Position numbers and translations under genes: made by a program. Positions 24,646 to 33,358 of a DNA stretch of 64,000 bases are shown piece by piece; the first letter of the stretch is position 1; each line of letters opens with the position of its first letter. The notes under the pieces are model-generated. The model saw nothing but the letters and a program-made list of their open reading frames with translations. It was not told the origin of the DNA and did not search any database. Source of the DNA: an uncultured Piscinibacter sp. (GTDB lineage Bacteria; Pseudomonadota; Gammaproteobacteria; Burkholderiales; Burkholderiaceae_C); assembly GCF_937952055.1 (NCBI RefSeq), contig NZ_CALFYO010000002.1, positions 62,001 through 126,000 on the forward strand. The letters run 5' to 3'.

Positions 24646-26091
24646 TCAACGCGGGCGCAGGCGCCGATAGCTCAGCCACTCGTCGAACGACTCGCACAGC
24701 CGAACAGACGCCTTCGCGCGGGTCAGGGCGACGTACAGCAGATTCACGTCCGCCTGATCCACCTCGTCGGCCGTCAGCTCCCTGCCGTCCTCGAAGAACC
24801 GCATGAAATCGTCGGCCAGCCAGACCTGGTCGAACTCCAGGCCCTTCGCCTTGTGCGCTGTCGAGAAGAACAAGCCGTCGAAGTCGCTCCAGGCGGCCTT
24901 GTCGAGCGCCACGTGCCGGGACCTGATCTGCTCCACCAGTGCCGGCACGCGCCCGCCGTAGTCCTCGACCACGCGCACCAGGTGCCTGAGCTCAGGGTCG
25001 GCGGCATCCTCTGCGAGTTGCTGCAGGTCCTCGAAGCTGCCGAAGCTGCGCAGGTAGGGGTCGCGGACAAGCCCGCCACTGCCCGCCCACAGGTGGTAGG
25101 CGTCGAGCAGCTTCTCCATCCGGTAGCCCTCGGGCCCGCCCACGAAGTGGTAGCGCCGATTGCTCGACAGGAACGAGATGGCTTCCTCGAACACGACCGC
25201 GTTCGTCCTGGCCAGCACCGCGAAGGAGCGCTTCGTGTCCACCGACAAGCGCGTGGCCGCCCGGCCGGCCCCGACGATGCGCAGCGTGTTGTCGAGCTTG
25301 AAGTGGCCCAGCAGGGCGTTCGCCACCTGCGCGAGACCCTCCCCGAAGCGGAAGCTGCGCGTGAGCTGCAGCCGCTGATCCGCCTCGTGAACCCCCAGGG
25401 CATTGGCCGACCCGCGGAAGGCGAAGATCTGCTGCGCCGAGTCGCCCACCAGCACCAGCCCGCCGCCCTGGCGCCGCACGATGTCGTAGGTGCACAGGTT
25501 GAGGTCCTGGGCCTCGTCCACGGCCACCAGATCCTGGCCTCGCAACGTCGGCTCGTCCATCTGGAAGAGCTTGAGGTACCCGTCATGGGGCAGGCGAAGC
25601 TCGCCACCATCGGTCCGGCACATCCGTCCCCAGGTCGCCCTGGCAACCTCGACAACGTTTCCCGGATCGGCCAGGCGCTCGGCGATGTCGGCCGGCACGT
25701 GCGAGGCATCGATCTGCGCGTCCAGCGAGCCGCACCAGTTCTGGATCGCCTGCAAGGCAGCGGTGGCCACCAATGGCCCGCATCGGAACGTCCGCGCCAC
25801 CGAAGACGCGTAGGTCTTGCCCACCCGCTGCGGCGCCTCGCTGCCGAAGAACTCGACCGCCTTGCGCCAAGCGATGGAGTGGGTGGTGCGGCACGTGACG
25901 TTCGGCGGCATGCGCGCCGCGGCTTCCAACTGGATCGACTTGTTGAAGGCGAGATAGAGGATGCGGCTGCGCGGACGCGCGCCGGCGTACAGGCCGAGCG
26001 TCGTCGTCTTTGCCGTACCGGCCCCAGCCTCCACGACCAGCGACCGCGCATCGCTGGCGACGATGCGCTGCTGTTCCTCGGTCGGCTGCAT
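24646..26091 (-). CDS. Small UvrD-like superfamily 1 helicase
   Basis: 481-aa ATP-dependent DNA helicase. In order: Q-motif TEEQQRIV (about 4-11), Walker A AGAGTAKTTTLG (about 20-31), YLAFNKSIQLEA (motif Ia), VAVDEAQDLN (Walker B), GDSAQQIFAFRGS (motif III), FSTAHKAKGLEFDQVWL (motif V) and LLYVALTRAKA (motif VI). It is much shorter than UvrD/PcrA (about 720 aa), with little room for the 2B subdomain, so it is an element-type or Fbh1-like helicase. It lies 18 bases after the small membrane gene. A separate, larger UvrD-type helicase is at the right edge of the window. Confidence 0.85.
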   Translation of the reverse strand: MQPTEEQQRIVASDARSLVVEAGAGTAKTTTLGLYAGARPRSRILYLAFNKSIQLEAAARMPPNVTCRTTHSIAWRKAVEFFGSEAPQRVGKTYASSVARTFRCGPLVATAALQAIQNWCGSLDAQIDASHVPADIAERLADPGNVVEVARATWGRMCRTDGGELRLPHDGYLKLFQMDEPTLRGQDLVAVDEAQDLNLCTYDIVRRQGGGLVLVGDSAQQIFAFRGSANALGVHEADQRLQLTRSFRFGEGLAQVANALLGHFKLDNTLRIVGAGRAATRLSVDTKRSFAVLARTNAVVFEEAISFLSSNRRYHFVGGPEGYRMEKLLDAYHLWAGSGGLVRDPYLRSFGSFEDLQQLAEDAADPELRHLVRVVEDYGGRVPALVEQIRSRHVALDKAAWSDFDGLFFSTAHKAKGLEFDQVWLADDFMRFFEDGRELTADEVDQADVNLLYVALTRAKASVRLCESFDEWLSYRRLRPR

Positions 26092-26109
26092 CGGCGTTTC
26101 AGCCGCTCG

Positions 26110-26388
26110 CTACCAGGCGGTTCGCCTGTTCACGAACAGCGTCCGCATATGGCCCTGGTCCACCTGCGCCCAAGCACGGAACGACCACGCGCACACGGCG
26201 ATATTGGTCGCATACATGCCGATGCTCCACCACAGGCCAACTCGCGCGCTCAACCCGATCAGCACGATGTTGGCGACGATCCAGGTCACGAAGCCTGCCC
26301 GGCGTTTGCGGGCCACCTGGACCTGCCCGAGCAGCGTGAGGATCCAGCCAAGCACCTGGAGTGCGCTGACCAACTGACCTTCCACCAT
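26110..26388 (-). CDS. Small PnuC-like membrane protein
   Basis: 92 aa with three predicted transmembrane helices: LVSALQVLGWILTLLGQV, GFVTWIVANIVLIGL and SIGMYATNIAVCAW. The pattern, with a WIVxN motif in the second helix, resembles small half-size PnuC/SWEET-type proteins common in phages and elements. Substrate unknown. The ATG at 26388 has AAAGGGATCG upstream and a TTGAAG promoter in place; the ATG at 26412 would be almost leaderless. Confidence 0.55.
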   Translation of the reverse strand: MVEGQLVSALQVLGWILTLLGQVQVARKRRAGFVTWIVANIVLIGLSARVGLWWSIGMYATNIAVCAWSFRAWAQVDQGHMRTLFVNRRTAW

Positions 26389-26418
26389 GACGATCCCTTT
26401 CGTCGATTGCATGGGTTC

Positions 26419-26446
26419 ATTCTTGGCTGGCGCTCGATGCCTTCAA
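26419..26446 (-). promoter_or_regulatory. TTGAAG-type promoter of the membrane/helicase unit
   Basis: Minus-strand TTGAAG (26446-26441), 16-base spacer, AAGAAT (26424-26419), about 30 bases before the start at 26388. Confidence 0.5.
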
Positions 26447-26586
26447 GGGCTGGCCAGCGGAGCCCGAGGGCCTGAACACGATCGAGCCCACACTGCCTTG
26501 TCATGCTGCCGGGTTCGCGTCATTTGCGCCAACCGAAAGGCGGCACGCAGCACCCCCGTTCTGCGGCCGCCGCAGCGCCTGGCGAG

Positions 26587-27393
26587 CTACTCCGCCTGAA
26601 TGCCGCGGGGCTTGCGTCGTCGAATGCCGAAGCGCTTCCACACCGCCGGGTTCACGTCGATGGGGCCTGAGCGCTTGGACGACAGGTTGACCAGCACACC
26701 GTGCTGCCTGATCGGCCCCTGGAACAACTCGTAGAGCAACTGCGACGCCCACCGCACCGCCATGTCGTTGACGAACAGTCCTTGGGATTGCAGCGAGATT
26801 CGCACCGAGCAGGATGGCGCGTCGTCCTCCTGTTGCTCCTCCAGCAGTTGAGGGAACAGCTCGGTGACACAGGGCAGCCGTCCCCATTCCTGCAGTTCGG
26901 GCAGCGGATAGGGCCTGGGCTGACCCAGCACCACCTGTGCCCCGCTCTCGGTGTTGCCGAGATCGAGCCAGTAGGTGGCACGCGATCCGCGTTGGAACAG
27001 GTTCCTGTGCAGGTCACGCCGCGAGCGCGCCGAGTCCACGCAGCTGATGACGATGCTCGGACCGCTTCCATGGTCTGTGGCCGGCGATGCGTCGTAGTGC
27101 TGCGGCACGGCGTCCCAGTCGAGGCCGAAGTACTGGTTCAGCCGGTGGATCGTCACCACCGCCTTGTGCAGCCCCACGTCGGCCGGGCTGTAGATCTGCC
27201 GCCCGACGTTGGACTCGCTCACCCGGTCGCCATCGAACGCCGTGACATGCAGGCCGTAGGGGTGGCCGAGCGCCCGGATCGCGATGTCCAGGCGAGCCAG
27301 GCAGTTGACCATCTGCGCACCGTTGCCCCCGACGCCCACCAGGTGAACCTTCACCCGCTGGCTCAGCAGGCTTCGTCCGATGCAGTGTTCCAT
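26587..27393 (-). CDS. PRTRC system ThiF-family (E1-like) protein
   Basis: 268-aa member of the ThiF/E1 superfamily, which adenylates the C-terminus of ubiquitin-like proteins. GVGGNG (20-25) is the nucleotide-binding loop, and AFDGDRVSESNVGRQ carries the Asp and Arg that bind ATP. It ends with a basic tail (FGIRRRKPRG). It belongs to the PRTRC cassette: protein A, B, F, C, E and ParB lie immediately upstream in the same direction. In PRTRC, protein C is proposed as the ubiquitin-like partner. A TTGAAG promoter and a hairpin separate it from protein A, so it may be transcribed on its own. Confidence 0.85.
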   Translation of the reverse strand: MEHCIGRSLLSQRVKVHLVGVGGNGAQMVNCLARLDIAIRALGHPYGLHVTAFDGDRVSESNVGRQIYSPADVGLHKAVVTIHRLNQYFGLDWDAVPQHYDASPATDHGSGPSIVISCVDSARSRRDLHRNLFQRGSRATYWLDLGNTESGAQVVLGQPRPYPLPELQEWGRLPCVTELFPQLLEEQQEDDAPSCSVRISLQSQGLFVNDMAVRWASQLLYELFQGPIRQHGVLVNLSSKRSGPIDVNPAVWKRFGIRRRKPRGIQAE

Positions 27394-27416
27394 GTCGATT
27401 CCGGTCCTCTCCCGAA

Positions 27417-27445
27417 GATGATCGTGGACCAGGCGTCCGCTTCAA
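27417..27445 (-). promoter_or_regulatory. TTGAAG-type promoter of the PRTRC ThiF gene
   Basis: Minus-strand TTGAAG (27445-27440), 17-base spacer, ATCATC (27422-27417), 24 bases before the start. Confidence 0.5.
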
Positions 27446-27572
27446 CCCCGGCGCGCGCGCCATCGGCAAGCTCGTCGGTGGTGGCCGCTCAGCGACGAGC
27501 CGCAGTGCACAATGAGGAGCGCATTCGATCCGTCCTTGCTTGTCCTCCCTGGGCAAGGCCTGATGCGTCTTC

Positions 27573-27601
27573 GGCGCCTCGGCGTTCAGCGTCGAGGCGC
27601 C
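27573..27601. terminator. Hairpin between PRTRC protein A and ThiF
   Basis: GGCGCCTCG (27573-27581) and CGAGGCGCC (27593-27601) form a 9-pair stem directly after the protein A stop. With the TTGAAG promoter downstream of it, this marks a break or attenuation point between A and ThiF. Confidence 0.5.
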
Positions 27602-27605
27602 TCTT

Positions 27606-28232
27606 CTATGCCGGCAGCGCGCCGTCCGGCTCGACGGCCCACGGATGAGGCAACTCCCGGAACAGGCCGTTCAGCGCGAGCCGGAACCTCGCGGTGGGTC
27701 GCTCACGGTCCAGGTTGCCGAAGACACCGCAGACCCGCACGCCCTGGTCATCCCGATCGTCTTCGCCCGACCAGAACGCGCCCAGCCGGCCATGTGAGTG
27801 AAGGTCGATTGCGACAAGCTCGTCTGCGGCCAACTCTTCGATCCGGTACCTCACGTGACCGGGCCCGACCTCGATGGCCTCATGCATGGCCAGGCGCAAA
27901 GCACCGCTGCGCGCGTCATAGACCAGCGCGCCAGCCGCCTCGTTGGGCATCGTCCCGCGCGCGGCGGCGATGAACCTCTCCAGCAATCCCAAGGGAATGA
28001 CGCCGAAGGCGAACGTGATGGCCTCGGCCGCCGACCCGTACGGCAGGTGCATGCCGACCTCCGCGACCCGTGTCGTGCAATCGAGCCAGGGCGTCTTCAT
28101 CTGCACGAACAGGCCGTTTCGGGCGAGCAGCATGCGCTGCCCGCTCGCGTGCGGCTCCAGCGCGCCGAACCGGGGCACGGCGACCACCGGGCAACTGACC
28201 CTGATGGCCACGTCGCGCGGGTCAGCCGTCAT
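27606..28232 (-). CDS. PRTRC system protein A (JAB-like)
   Basis: 208 aa. The second half holds a complete JAMM metal site: Glu98, H145-S-H147, then S155 and D158 (DLHSHGRLGAFWSGEDD). JAMM enzymes of this kind cut ubiquitin-like tags or process their precursors. Within PRTRC it is protein A, and it overlaps protein B by 11 bases. The chosen start (28232) is the in-frame ATG inside the end of B. The N-terminal 90 residues form a separate, unrecognised module. Confidence 0.8.
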   Translation of the reverse strand: MTADPRDVAIRVSCPVVAVPRFGALEPHASGQRMLLARNGLFVQMKTPWLDCTTRVAEVGMHLPYGSAAEAITFAFGVIPLGLLERFIAAARGTMPNEAAGALVYDARSGALRLAMHEAIEVGPGHVRYRIEELAADELVAIDLHSHGRLGAFWSGEDDRDDQGVRVCGVFGNLDRERPTARFRLALNGLFRELPHPWAVEPDGALPA

Positions 28233-28977
28233 GCTTGGCTCCGCGGGACTGCAAGGCCTCGCCCAGGGTGCGGTCGAGGTCGACCAGCGTCCGCTCCGGA
28301 AACACGACATGCTTGCCGTCGAGCATGTCGCGCCAGAACCGGTAGGCCCCGCCACGGTAGCGTACGAGGTTGCTGTGCACGTTGGGATGCGTGAACCAGC
28401 TGTCGAAGAACGCGCTGGTCCATTCGTCGAGCTTCTCGGCCGTCGCGCGCTCCGGCAGGTCCACGTTGCCCACGCAAATCTGGCCGCTCTCCCAGACGTT
28501 GAAGTACGGCGCACGGAACAACCTCGTGCTGTCCTTCGGCCGCGCCGCCCCCTTGATCGCCCAGACAAACCACTTGCGCGCGGTCGTCACGCAGAACACC
28601 AGACCTGGATGGCTGACGACCTCGGAGCGTTCGCCGGCGATGAGTTGGTCTTCGGGGCACCGGAACCAGATTCGTCGCATGCCCGGGGGCACCCACCATG
28701 CGATCGCAGCCGAATCCTGGAAGATCAACCTGTCCGGGATGAAGCCGCCGTCCTGCCGCTTCATCAAGCTGCGGGCCAGGCGCAGCACTGCGAACGCCGT
28801 CATCGGGCGTCCGGGCAAGATCGTCGCGCCTCCGCCCTGGTTCGCGGCGATGTCGTGCACGGTCGCGAAACTTCCACCGCCCTTGCTCGCGTAGACCAGG
28901 ATCGCCCGACGCAGATGCATTTCAGCGGGGCCTTCCTCGGTCACGCTGAACTTCACGTCTTGTTGAGGTTGGGTCAT
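28222..28977 (-). CDS. PRTRC system protein B (E2-like)
   Basis: 251 aa. Recognised by SLMKRQDGGFIPDRLIFQDS, IAWWVPPGMRRIWFRC and the C-terminal GGAYRFWRDMLDGKHVVF, which are typical of PRTRC protein B. Comparative work has proposed that this protein is E2-like, acting between the ThiF E1 and the small ubiquitin-like protein C. It overlaps protein A by 11 bases and lies 21 bases after the small gene at 28999. Biochemical function is not shown for the family. Confidence 0.8.
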   Translation of the reverse strand: MTQPQQDVKFSVTEEGPAEMHLRRAILVYASKGGGSFATVHDIAANQGGGATILPGRPMTAFAVLRLARSLMKRQDGGFIPDRLIFQDSAAIAWWVPPGMRRIWFRCPEDQLIAGERSEVVSHPGLVFCVTTARKWFVWAIKGAARPKDSTRLFRAPYFNVWESGQICVGNVDLPERATAEKLDEWTSAFFDSWFTHPNVHSNLVRYRGGAYRFWRDMLDGKHVVFPERTLVDLDRTLGEALQSRGAKHDG

Positions 28978-28998
28978 CGGAACTCCTTGCTCTCACGG

Positions 28999-29307
28999 TC
29001 ACTTCGCGGACCAGTCTCCCTCGCAGAGTTGCCAGATCAAGCCGTCCAGCGCCCGTGTCGCCCGGCACCACGGCCGCATGGCGTCGAACCACCGGGCGAA
29101 TGTCTCGTGATCCTCAACAGCGATCGTGAGGTCGCCGCAGGTCTCGAAGTAGTCGCCGCTCTCATTGACCATCTGCTCGTAGTCATCCAGCACACGACCG
29201 GTCAGTTCGTCCTCGCGGCCCCAGGCCAGGACGCCCGAGAAGCCGACGAAGCGCCCCTCGCGGAAGGACCAGTCGTAGGTGGGCAACTCCACGCCAAGCA
29301 CGCTCAT
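28999..29307 (-). CDS. Small acidic protein within the PRTRC cassette
   Basis: 102 aa, acidic, with WSFREGRFVGFSGVLAWGRE near the start and FETCGDLTIAVEDHETFARW later. It sits 11 bases after protein F and 21 before protein B on the same strand, so it is a cassette member, but it is not one of the named PRTRC proteins I recognise. Possibly an accessory or immunity-type protein. Confidence 0.6.
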   Translation of the reverse strand: MSVLGVELPTYDWSFREGRFVGFSGVLAWGREDELTGRVLDDYEQMVNESGDYFETCGDLTIAVEDHETFARWFDAMRPWCRATRALDGLIWQLCEGDWSAK

Positions 29308-29318
29308 CAGGCTCTCGA

Positions 29319-29996
29319 TCAGGGGGCGACGCGGTGATCTGATTCGGACTCGGCAATGCGCTGCAAGGTTCGTCGGCCGACTGGCCTCGACCGACCCCCG
29401 AGCGCCCAGCCCGGGAACGTGCTGTCGAACATCGCCCGCGTCACCATGTTGTCGCGCATGGCCTTACGCTCGTCGGCGTCATCGCCGCAGGCCTCTTCCA
29501 GAGCCATGTCCTCGTCGGACTCGCCGTACCAGTAGACATCGCTGGCGCACTCCATGACGATGGCGGGCGTGTAGATCGGCAACGTGCGAAACGCCTGCCG
29601 CTCCAGCACATGCAGCACCGTGCGGCCGAGCCTGGGCTGATGGCGCTCCAGGAACTCCAGTGCCGGCCCCACGCAGCGCACGCCGAAGGACTCGCCGCCC
29701 CACTCGATCGTGCACGACGGCCCCACAGCGTGCCCGGCATCGCTGCCGGCCTCACGCAGGTTCATCGCGAAGTACGGCCGGAGCATGCGCAGCGCACCGA
29801 GTTCACGGCGGACCCAACCCTCCAGCACAGCCTGGCAATTCCGGAGGTGATCCGGCCCCGGCCGCGCCGGCATCAGGGCAGCATCGACGATGCCGGTGCG
29901 CAGCAGTGTCCGAGCCAGCAGCGCCCCACGACGGCGCGACGCCTGTGGCACCAGCGTGCATGGAATGTCGTGGTCAACGGCGGGCAGCTGAAACAT
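29319..29996 (-). CDS. PRTRC system protein F
   Basis: 225 aa, recognised by its place and by sequence such as IPCTLVPQASRRRGALLART and SDVYWYGESDEDMALEEA, which match PRTRC protein F. It lies two bases after the small gene at 29999 and 11 before the next. Function unknown; conserved members always accompany the ParB/ThiF/JAB set, so it is probably part of the same machinery. Confidence 0.75.
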   Translation of the reverse strand: MFQLPAVDHDIPCTLVPQASRRRGALLARTLLRTGIVDAALMPARPGPDHLRNCQAVLEGWVRRELGALRMLRPYFAMNLREAGSDAGHAVGPSCTIEWGGESFGVRCVGPALEFLERHQPRLGRTVLHVLERQAFRTLPIYTPAIVMECASDVYWYGESDEDMALEEACGDDADERKAMRDNMVTRAMFDSTFPGWALGGRSRPVGRRTLQRIAESESDHRVAP

Positions 29997-29998
29997 GG

Positions 29999-30280
29999 CT
30001 AGAACAGTGGCGGAAGGAGCGCACCGCGTACCACCATGCGGTCCTGTCGATCCCCGTGGGGCTGGCCGCGCATGTCTTCGGCGAACTGGTGGACGATGCT
30101 GCTCACGAAAGCCAGTTTCGTCTCGCCCATTGCGGCTTCAAGGGCTCCGGCCTCACCCTCTCCGGGCTGCGCGAGGAACCGGTCCAGCCGCGCGGCATAG
30201 CGCGCGACCGGATCGTCCTCAGCCCTTGGTGCCGACCGCGCGCTTGAAGGCGATTTCCTGGACGCCACGAACGACCTCAC
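29999..30280 (-). CDS. Small PRTRC-cassette protein, start uncertain
   Basis: Up to 93 aa; the reliable part is YAARLDRFLAQPGEGEAGAL and AMGETKLAFVSSIVHQFAED near the end. The GTG at 30280 lies inside protein C, and the part before the C stop may be shadow, so the true start may be later. It fills the gap between proteins C and F with only two bases to spare. Not one of the named PRTRC proteins. Confidence 0.45.
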   Translation of the reverse strand: MRSFVASRKSPSSARSAPRAEDDPVARYAARLDRFLAQPGEGEAGALEAAMGETKLAFVSSIVHQFAEDMRGQPHGDRQDRMVVRGALLPPLF

Positions 30281-30425
30281 CGACCTGGGCCTCGGCCGTC
30301 AGCAACTCCGGGTACTGCGCGGCGTAGACCTCCTTGACTTGTTCGACGCTCATGCCGGGAATGTCCGGCAGCGTCATCCCGTTGTACTTGAAGCAACGGG
30401 CGAGAGCGGCAACGACGATGGACAT
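30219..30425 (-). CDS. PRTRC system protein C (proposed ubiquitin-like)
   Basis: 68 aa: ARCFKYNGMTLPDIPGMSVE then QVKEVYAAQYPELLTAEAQV and IAFKRAVGTKG. This small, highly conserved protein has been proposed as the ubiquitin-like member of PRTRC. It ends Gly-Thr-Lys-Gly rather than Gly-Gly, so if it is conjugated it would use a terminal glycine. It lies 12 bases after protein E and overlaps the start of the next frame. Confidence 0.75.
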   Translation of the reverse strand: MSIVVAALARCFKYNGMTLPDIPGMSVEQVKEVYAAQYPELLTAEAQVGEVVRGVQEIAFKRAVGTKG

Positions 30426-30437
30426 GGTTGCCTCCCT

Positions 30438-30926
30438 TCACGCACCGAAGAGATCAGGCACGCCAGGTCCCGCAGCGGAAGTCGCGGCCGGCACGACAGC
30501 GGGTGGCGTTGCGGGCGCATCGTCGGCAGCGTCCCCACCATGCTCGTCGTCTACGTCGACGTCGCCGGCCGCCGCCTTGGGTGCTGCGACCCGTTGCGCG
30601 GGCTTGGTACCGGCCTTTGTCACGGCATCAGCACCCTTCTTCACCGCCGCAGCCTTCGCCGCTTCGATCACTTCGTTGGTCGCGGCCACCTGCTCGTCCA
30701 GGCTGGCGCGATGGGTCGAGTAGCTGAGCACGGCCTGCACGAAGCCGGCATCCAGTTCGTCGGGGACAGCCGTGAGCTTGAGCGGCATCGCCAGCGCGGG
30801 GACGTCCTTGCCGCCCTCCGAGTGCTTCGGCACCACCACCACGGTCATGAGGCCGCTGGCCTCGTCGGCCGACAGCAGCAGGCTGAACGCACCCTGTGCT
30901 GCCAGCGGGAAGAGTTCCTTGAACAT
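30438..30926 (-). CDS. PRTRC system protein E
   Basis: 162 aa. The N-terminal FPLAAQGAFSLLLSADEASG and VVVPKHSEGGKDVPALAMPL match PRTRC protein E; the C-terminus is a disordered Ala/Asp-rich tail. AAGGAGATTC precedes the ATG. It has its own promoter (30968-30995) and is transcribed separately from, or in addition to, ParB. Function unknown; it may bridge the cassette to the partner ParB. Confidence 0.8.
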   Translation of the reverse strand: MFKELFPLAAQGAFSLLLSADEASGLMTVVVVPKHSEGGKDVPALAMPLKLTAVPDELDAGFVQAVLSYSTHRASLDEQVAATNEVIEAAKAAAVKKGADAVTKAGTKPAQRVAAPKAAAGDVDVDDEHGGDAADDAPATPPAVVPAATSAAGPGVPDLFGA

Positions 30927-30967
30927 CGCTTGAATCTCCTTGTTCGAGAGGGATGACCCTCGGATTG

Positions 30968-30995
30968 ATCCTATCGGTCACCCCTCGTTTGTCGA
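30968..30995 (-). promoter_or_regulatory. Promoter of the PRTRC E-C-F-B-A unit
   Basis: Minus-strand TCGACA (30995-30990), 16-base spacer, TAGGAT (30973-30968), 42 bases before the start. This is one of the few minus-strand promoters not of the TTGAAG type. Confidence 0.5.
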
Positions 30996-30998
30996 GGC

Positions 30999-32822
30999 TC
31001 ACGCCGCGTGCGCGGGCCCTGCCTCTTCTCGGCGTTCCGCGGGCGCATTGGCAGCCGCGTTCAACTCGAGGGCCGGCTCCGCGCGCTCGGCGTGTTTGAA
31101 CTTGCGCCGGGGGTAGCGCATCGCCTTGGGCACCGCGCCCTTGTAGGTGAAGTCCTCGACCGCCAGCAGCGCCTGGATGAACTCGCTTCGCTTGCCGGCC
31201 TTGGCCTTCGCGTAGCGCTCGCCCATCGCCTTCTTCAGGCCGACTTCTTCCGCAAGCGACTCCAGTTCGCTCACCGTCAGCAATGCCAGATAGGCCTCGT
31301 TGAGCGTGAAGTGCCGCGCCTCGTCGACTTCGAGGTAGTTCAGCAGCGCCTCGAGGCCTTCGGTGTCGATGCCGTAGGCTGCGGACGCCGTGACCGCCTT
31401 GACAAGCGCCTCCAGCGCGCCTGCGTCCACCGCGTCGGCCTGCTCCAGCATCTTGCGCAGGGGAGCGTCACCCAGGTTCGGCTTCTTGATGCCGGCCAGC
31501 TTCACCGCCACGTCTGCATACCGATCCGCATGGATGGCTCGCGTTTCACGGGCCAGCACCAGGGCCGTCAGTGCGCGGTGGTTGCGCTCGCCCTGCACCA
31601 TCAGTTGGTTCGCCACCGTCTTGCGCCAGAACTCGATGCGGTGCGCCACCACCTTGGCCGGCACCGTGTTGCGCGGCTTGGCACTCTCGGCGGGCGAGAC
31701 CGCTGGCGCGGCGCCCTTGGTCTTGCTGTCGCCAGCCCCGGCCGCGTCCTTCGACGGCCCGGTCGGCTTGCTCGCTGCCCGCTCGGCCTTGCGCCGGGCG
31801 GCCACCTTGGTGCTGTTGCACGCGGCATCGAAGCACAGCGACTCGGCGACCTCGCCGTAGTGGCCCGGGATGGCCGACACGCTGCACCCGAAGTTCGCGC
31901 AGCCCTTGCAGGCCTCCATCTGCTCTGCGCCCACGCCCAGGGGGCCATCCGCCGCCACTGCGAGGGGCACGAAGCCATCTTCCGGCTTGATGAACCGGAT
32001 CACCTGGAAGCGTTCGCGCAGCGGCTCGGCTCGCGCCGCCAGCGCCGCCATCGTGAGTTCGTCGTAGTGGGTCGGGTGCTGGCAGTAGCCCTCACCGATG
32101 GAGGCATCGAACAGGGCGGCCTGCTGCGCCGAGTTGTGCGAACAGCCCAGGCACTGCGCCGTGTCGAAGATGGCCTCGGACAGCCGCTTCGCGTACTGGC
32201 CGAGTTGCTTCTTCAATACCTCGACCGGCACCTTGTGCTGCAGGATGCCGGCCAGCACCTTGACCTGGCGGTCCTGTGGCAGGCCGGCCAGCAGTTCCGC
32301 GTGTCCGATGCTGATGTGCGGGTGACGCTCGATGACGGCCTTCTGGACCTCCGGCGCGCAGTTCAGCAGCAGCAGCCGGTTGTCCAGTTCGCGCGGCTTC
32401 CAGCCGAGCTGGTTGGCGGTCCTCTCCTTGTCGCCAGCGTTGAACCGCAGCAGATCGGCGGCCCCCTTGGCTTCCTCGATGGCGCTCGGGTTGTCGCGCC
32501 CCCTGTTCTCGATGATGCCGAGCGCCCGCGCCTCGGCGTCGCTCAGGTCCTCGATGGTGACCGGCATGTCGTAGGCGTCGCCATACTGCTCGCCGGCGAC
32601 CATCCAGCGGCGATGGCCGTAGACGATCTCCCACACCCCGTCACGGCTGGGATGCGGTCGCACCATGATCGGACTCTTGATGCCACCGGCCGCCTTCACC
32701 TGCTCGCGCAGATCGGCAAGGGCCTTCGCGTCGTAGTGCTCCCGGTAGTTCTGGCCCGGCACGACCTGCCGCACCTGAAGGGTGGGCTGCACCGGCCGGT
32801 CCAGCGTCGTTGCGTCGTTCAT
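30999..32822 (-). CDS. PRTRC system ParB-family protein
   Basis: 607 aa, twice the length of a chromosomal ParB. The N-terminus holds the ParB/Srx domain with KSPIMVRPHP and VYGHRRWMVAGE (about 55-80, the CTP-binding/box II region), and an HTH follows. The middle carries cysteine clusters (CLGCSHNSAQQ, CQHPTH, CKGCANFGC) that probably bind zinc, and the C-terminus is basic and extended. In PRTRC systems this ParB accompanies the ubiquitin-like set. No ParA is adjacent. AAGGAGTCGAA precedes the ATG. A TTGAGC promoter lies upstream and the 31-base repeat B is about 420 bases away, which could be its site. Confidence 0.85.
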   Translation of the reverse strand: MNDATTLDRPVQPTLQVRQVVPGQNYREHYDAKALADLREQVKAAGGIKSPIMVRPHPSRDGVWEIVYGHRRWMVAGEQYGDAYDMPVTIEDLSDAEARALGIIENRGRDNPSAIEEAKGAADLLRFNAGDKERTANQLGWKPRELDNRLLLLNCAPEVQKAVIERHPHISIGHAELLAGLPQDRQVKVLAGILQHKVPVEVLKKQLGQYAKRLSEAIFDTAQCLGCSHNSAQQAALFDASIGEGYCQHPTHYDELTMAALAARAEPLRERFQVIRFIKPEDGFVPLAVAADGPLGVGAEQMEACKGCANFGCSVSAIPGHYGEVAESLCFDAACNSTKVAARRKAERAASKPTGPSKDAAGAGDSKTKGAAPAVSPAESAKPRNTVPAKVVAHRIEFWRKTVANQLMVQGERNHRALTALVLARETRAIHADRYADVAVKLAGIKKPNLGDAPLRKMLEQADAVDAGALEALVKAVTASAAYGIDTEGLEALLNYLEVDEARHFTLNEAYLALLTVSELESLAEEVGLKKAMGERYAKAKAGKRSEFIQALLAVEDFTYKGAVPKAMRYPRRKFKHAERAEPALELNAAANAPAERREEAGPAHAA

Positions 32823-32866
32823 TTCGACTCCTTCTGTCTGAGTGCGCTTCCTTCGAAGCGTGAAGC

Positions 32867-32895
32867 CATGTTCCCGCGGCCTCGGCGTCGCTCAA
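32867..32895 (-). promoter_or_regulatory. TTGAGC-type promoter of the ParB gene
   Basis: Minus-strand TTGAGC (32895-32890), 17-base spacer, AACATG (32872-32867). The spacer, GACGCCGAGGCCGCGGG, closely resembles that of the promoter at 53776-53804. Confidence 0.45.
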
Positions 32896-33151
32896 GGGTT
32901 GCGCCCCAGGCTCTGCGCTCGACCGGCTTGCGCCTGTGCCTCCGCAAGCGGGCGCCCGCCGCGGCCTCGCCGCGTCGGATGCCGTATCGAGCCCGGCCGC
33001 CTGTCGGTCGCTCTACCTCGGCCCCCTTCGATCCGTCTTCGATGCCGTTCGCGGCGGGTCGAGCCGGTCCGATGCAGGCATGTTTTCGCGCGCGGCCCGC
33101 ACTTCAAGGTCGAAAGCTGCCCAATGAACCTGCGCCGCTGAAATCGAGCCG

Positions 33152-33180
33152 TTGCAGGCCACTCGCGCGATGGCCATACT
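33152..33180 (+). promoter_or_regulatory. Plus-strand promoter of the small-gene/RadC operon
   Basis: TTGCAG (33152-33157), 17-base spacer, CATACT (33175-33180). It would give a leader of about 170 bases containing repeat copy B and two hairpins before the ATG at 33359. The same CATACT lies about 57 bases before repeat copy C. Confidence 0.5.
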
Positions 33181-33244
33181 GTTCGCACCTTGTCCGGCCA
33201 TCGGCCGGTCCTCATCGCGAGGAGGTGCCCATCGCGCAAGCGAT

Positions 33245-33275
33245 GGCGTTTGCGGTCGTGACCCGCACAAGAATC
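33245..33275 (+). repeat. Dispersed 31-base repeat, copy B
   Basis: Same core as copies A and C, differing at the two bases after CCCGCAC. It is followed by CTGCC-TTCG-GGCAG (33283-33296) and then ACCGGGC-AACA-GCCCGGT (33311-33328), two stems in the probable leader of the downstream operon. Confidence 0.7.
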
Positions 33276-33358
33276 CCGTGCGCTGCCTTCGGGCAGTGCC
33301 ATCCACCCCAACCGGGCAACAGCCCGGTGGCTGGTGCCCTCACCAAACGGAGCGCACC

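Larger units (their letters stand above)
32896..33358 (+). other. Divergent control region between ParB and the plus-strand small genes
   Basis: No gene seen. It contains a second minus-strand TTGAAG (33107-33102), a plus-strand promoter (33152-33180), repeat copy B and two hairpins downstream of it. The density of elements suggests a regulatory hub of the element. Confidence 0.5.
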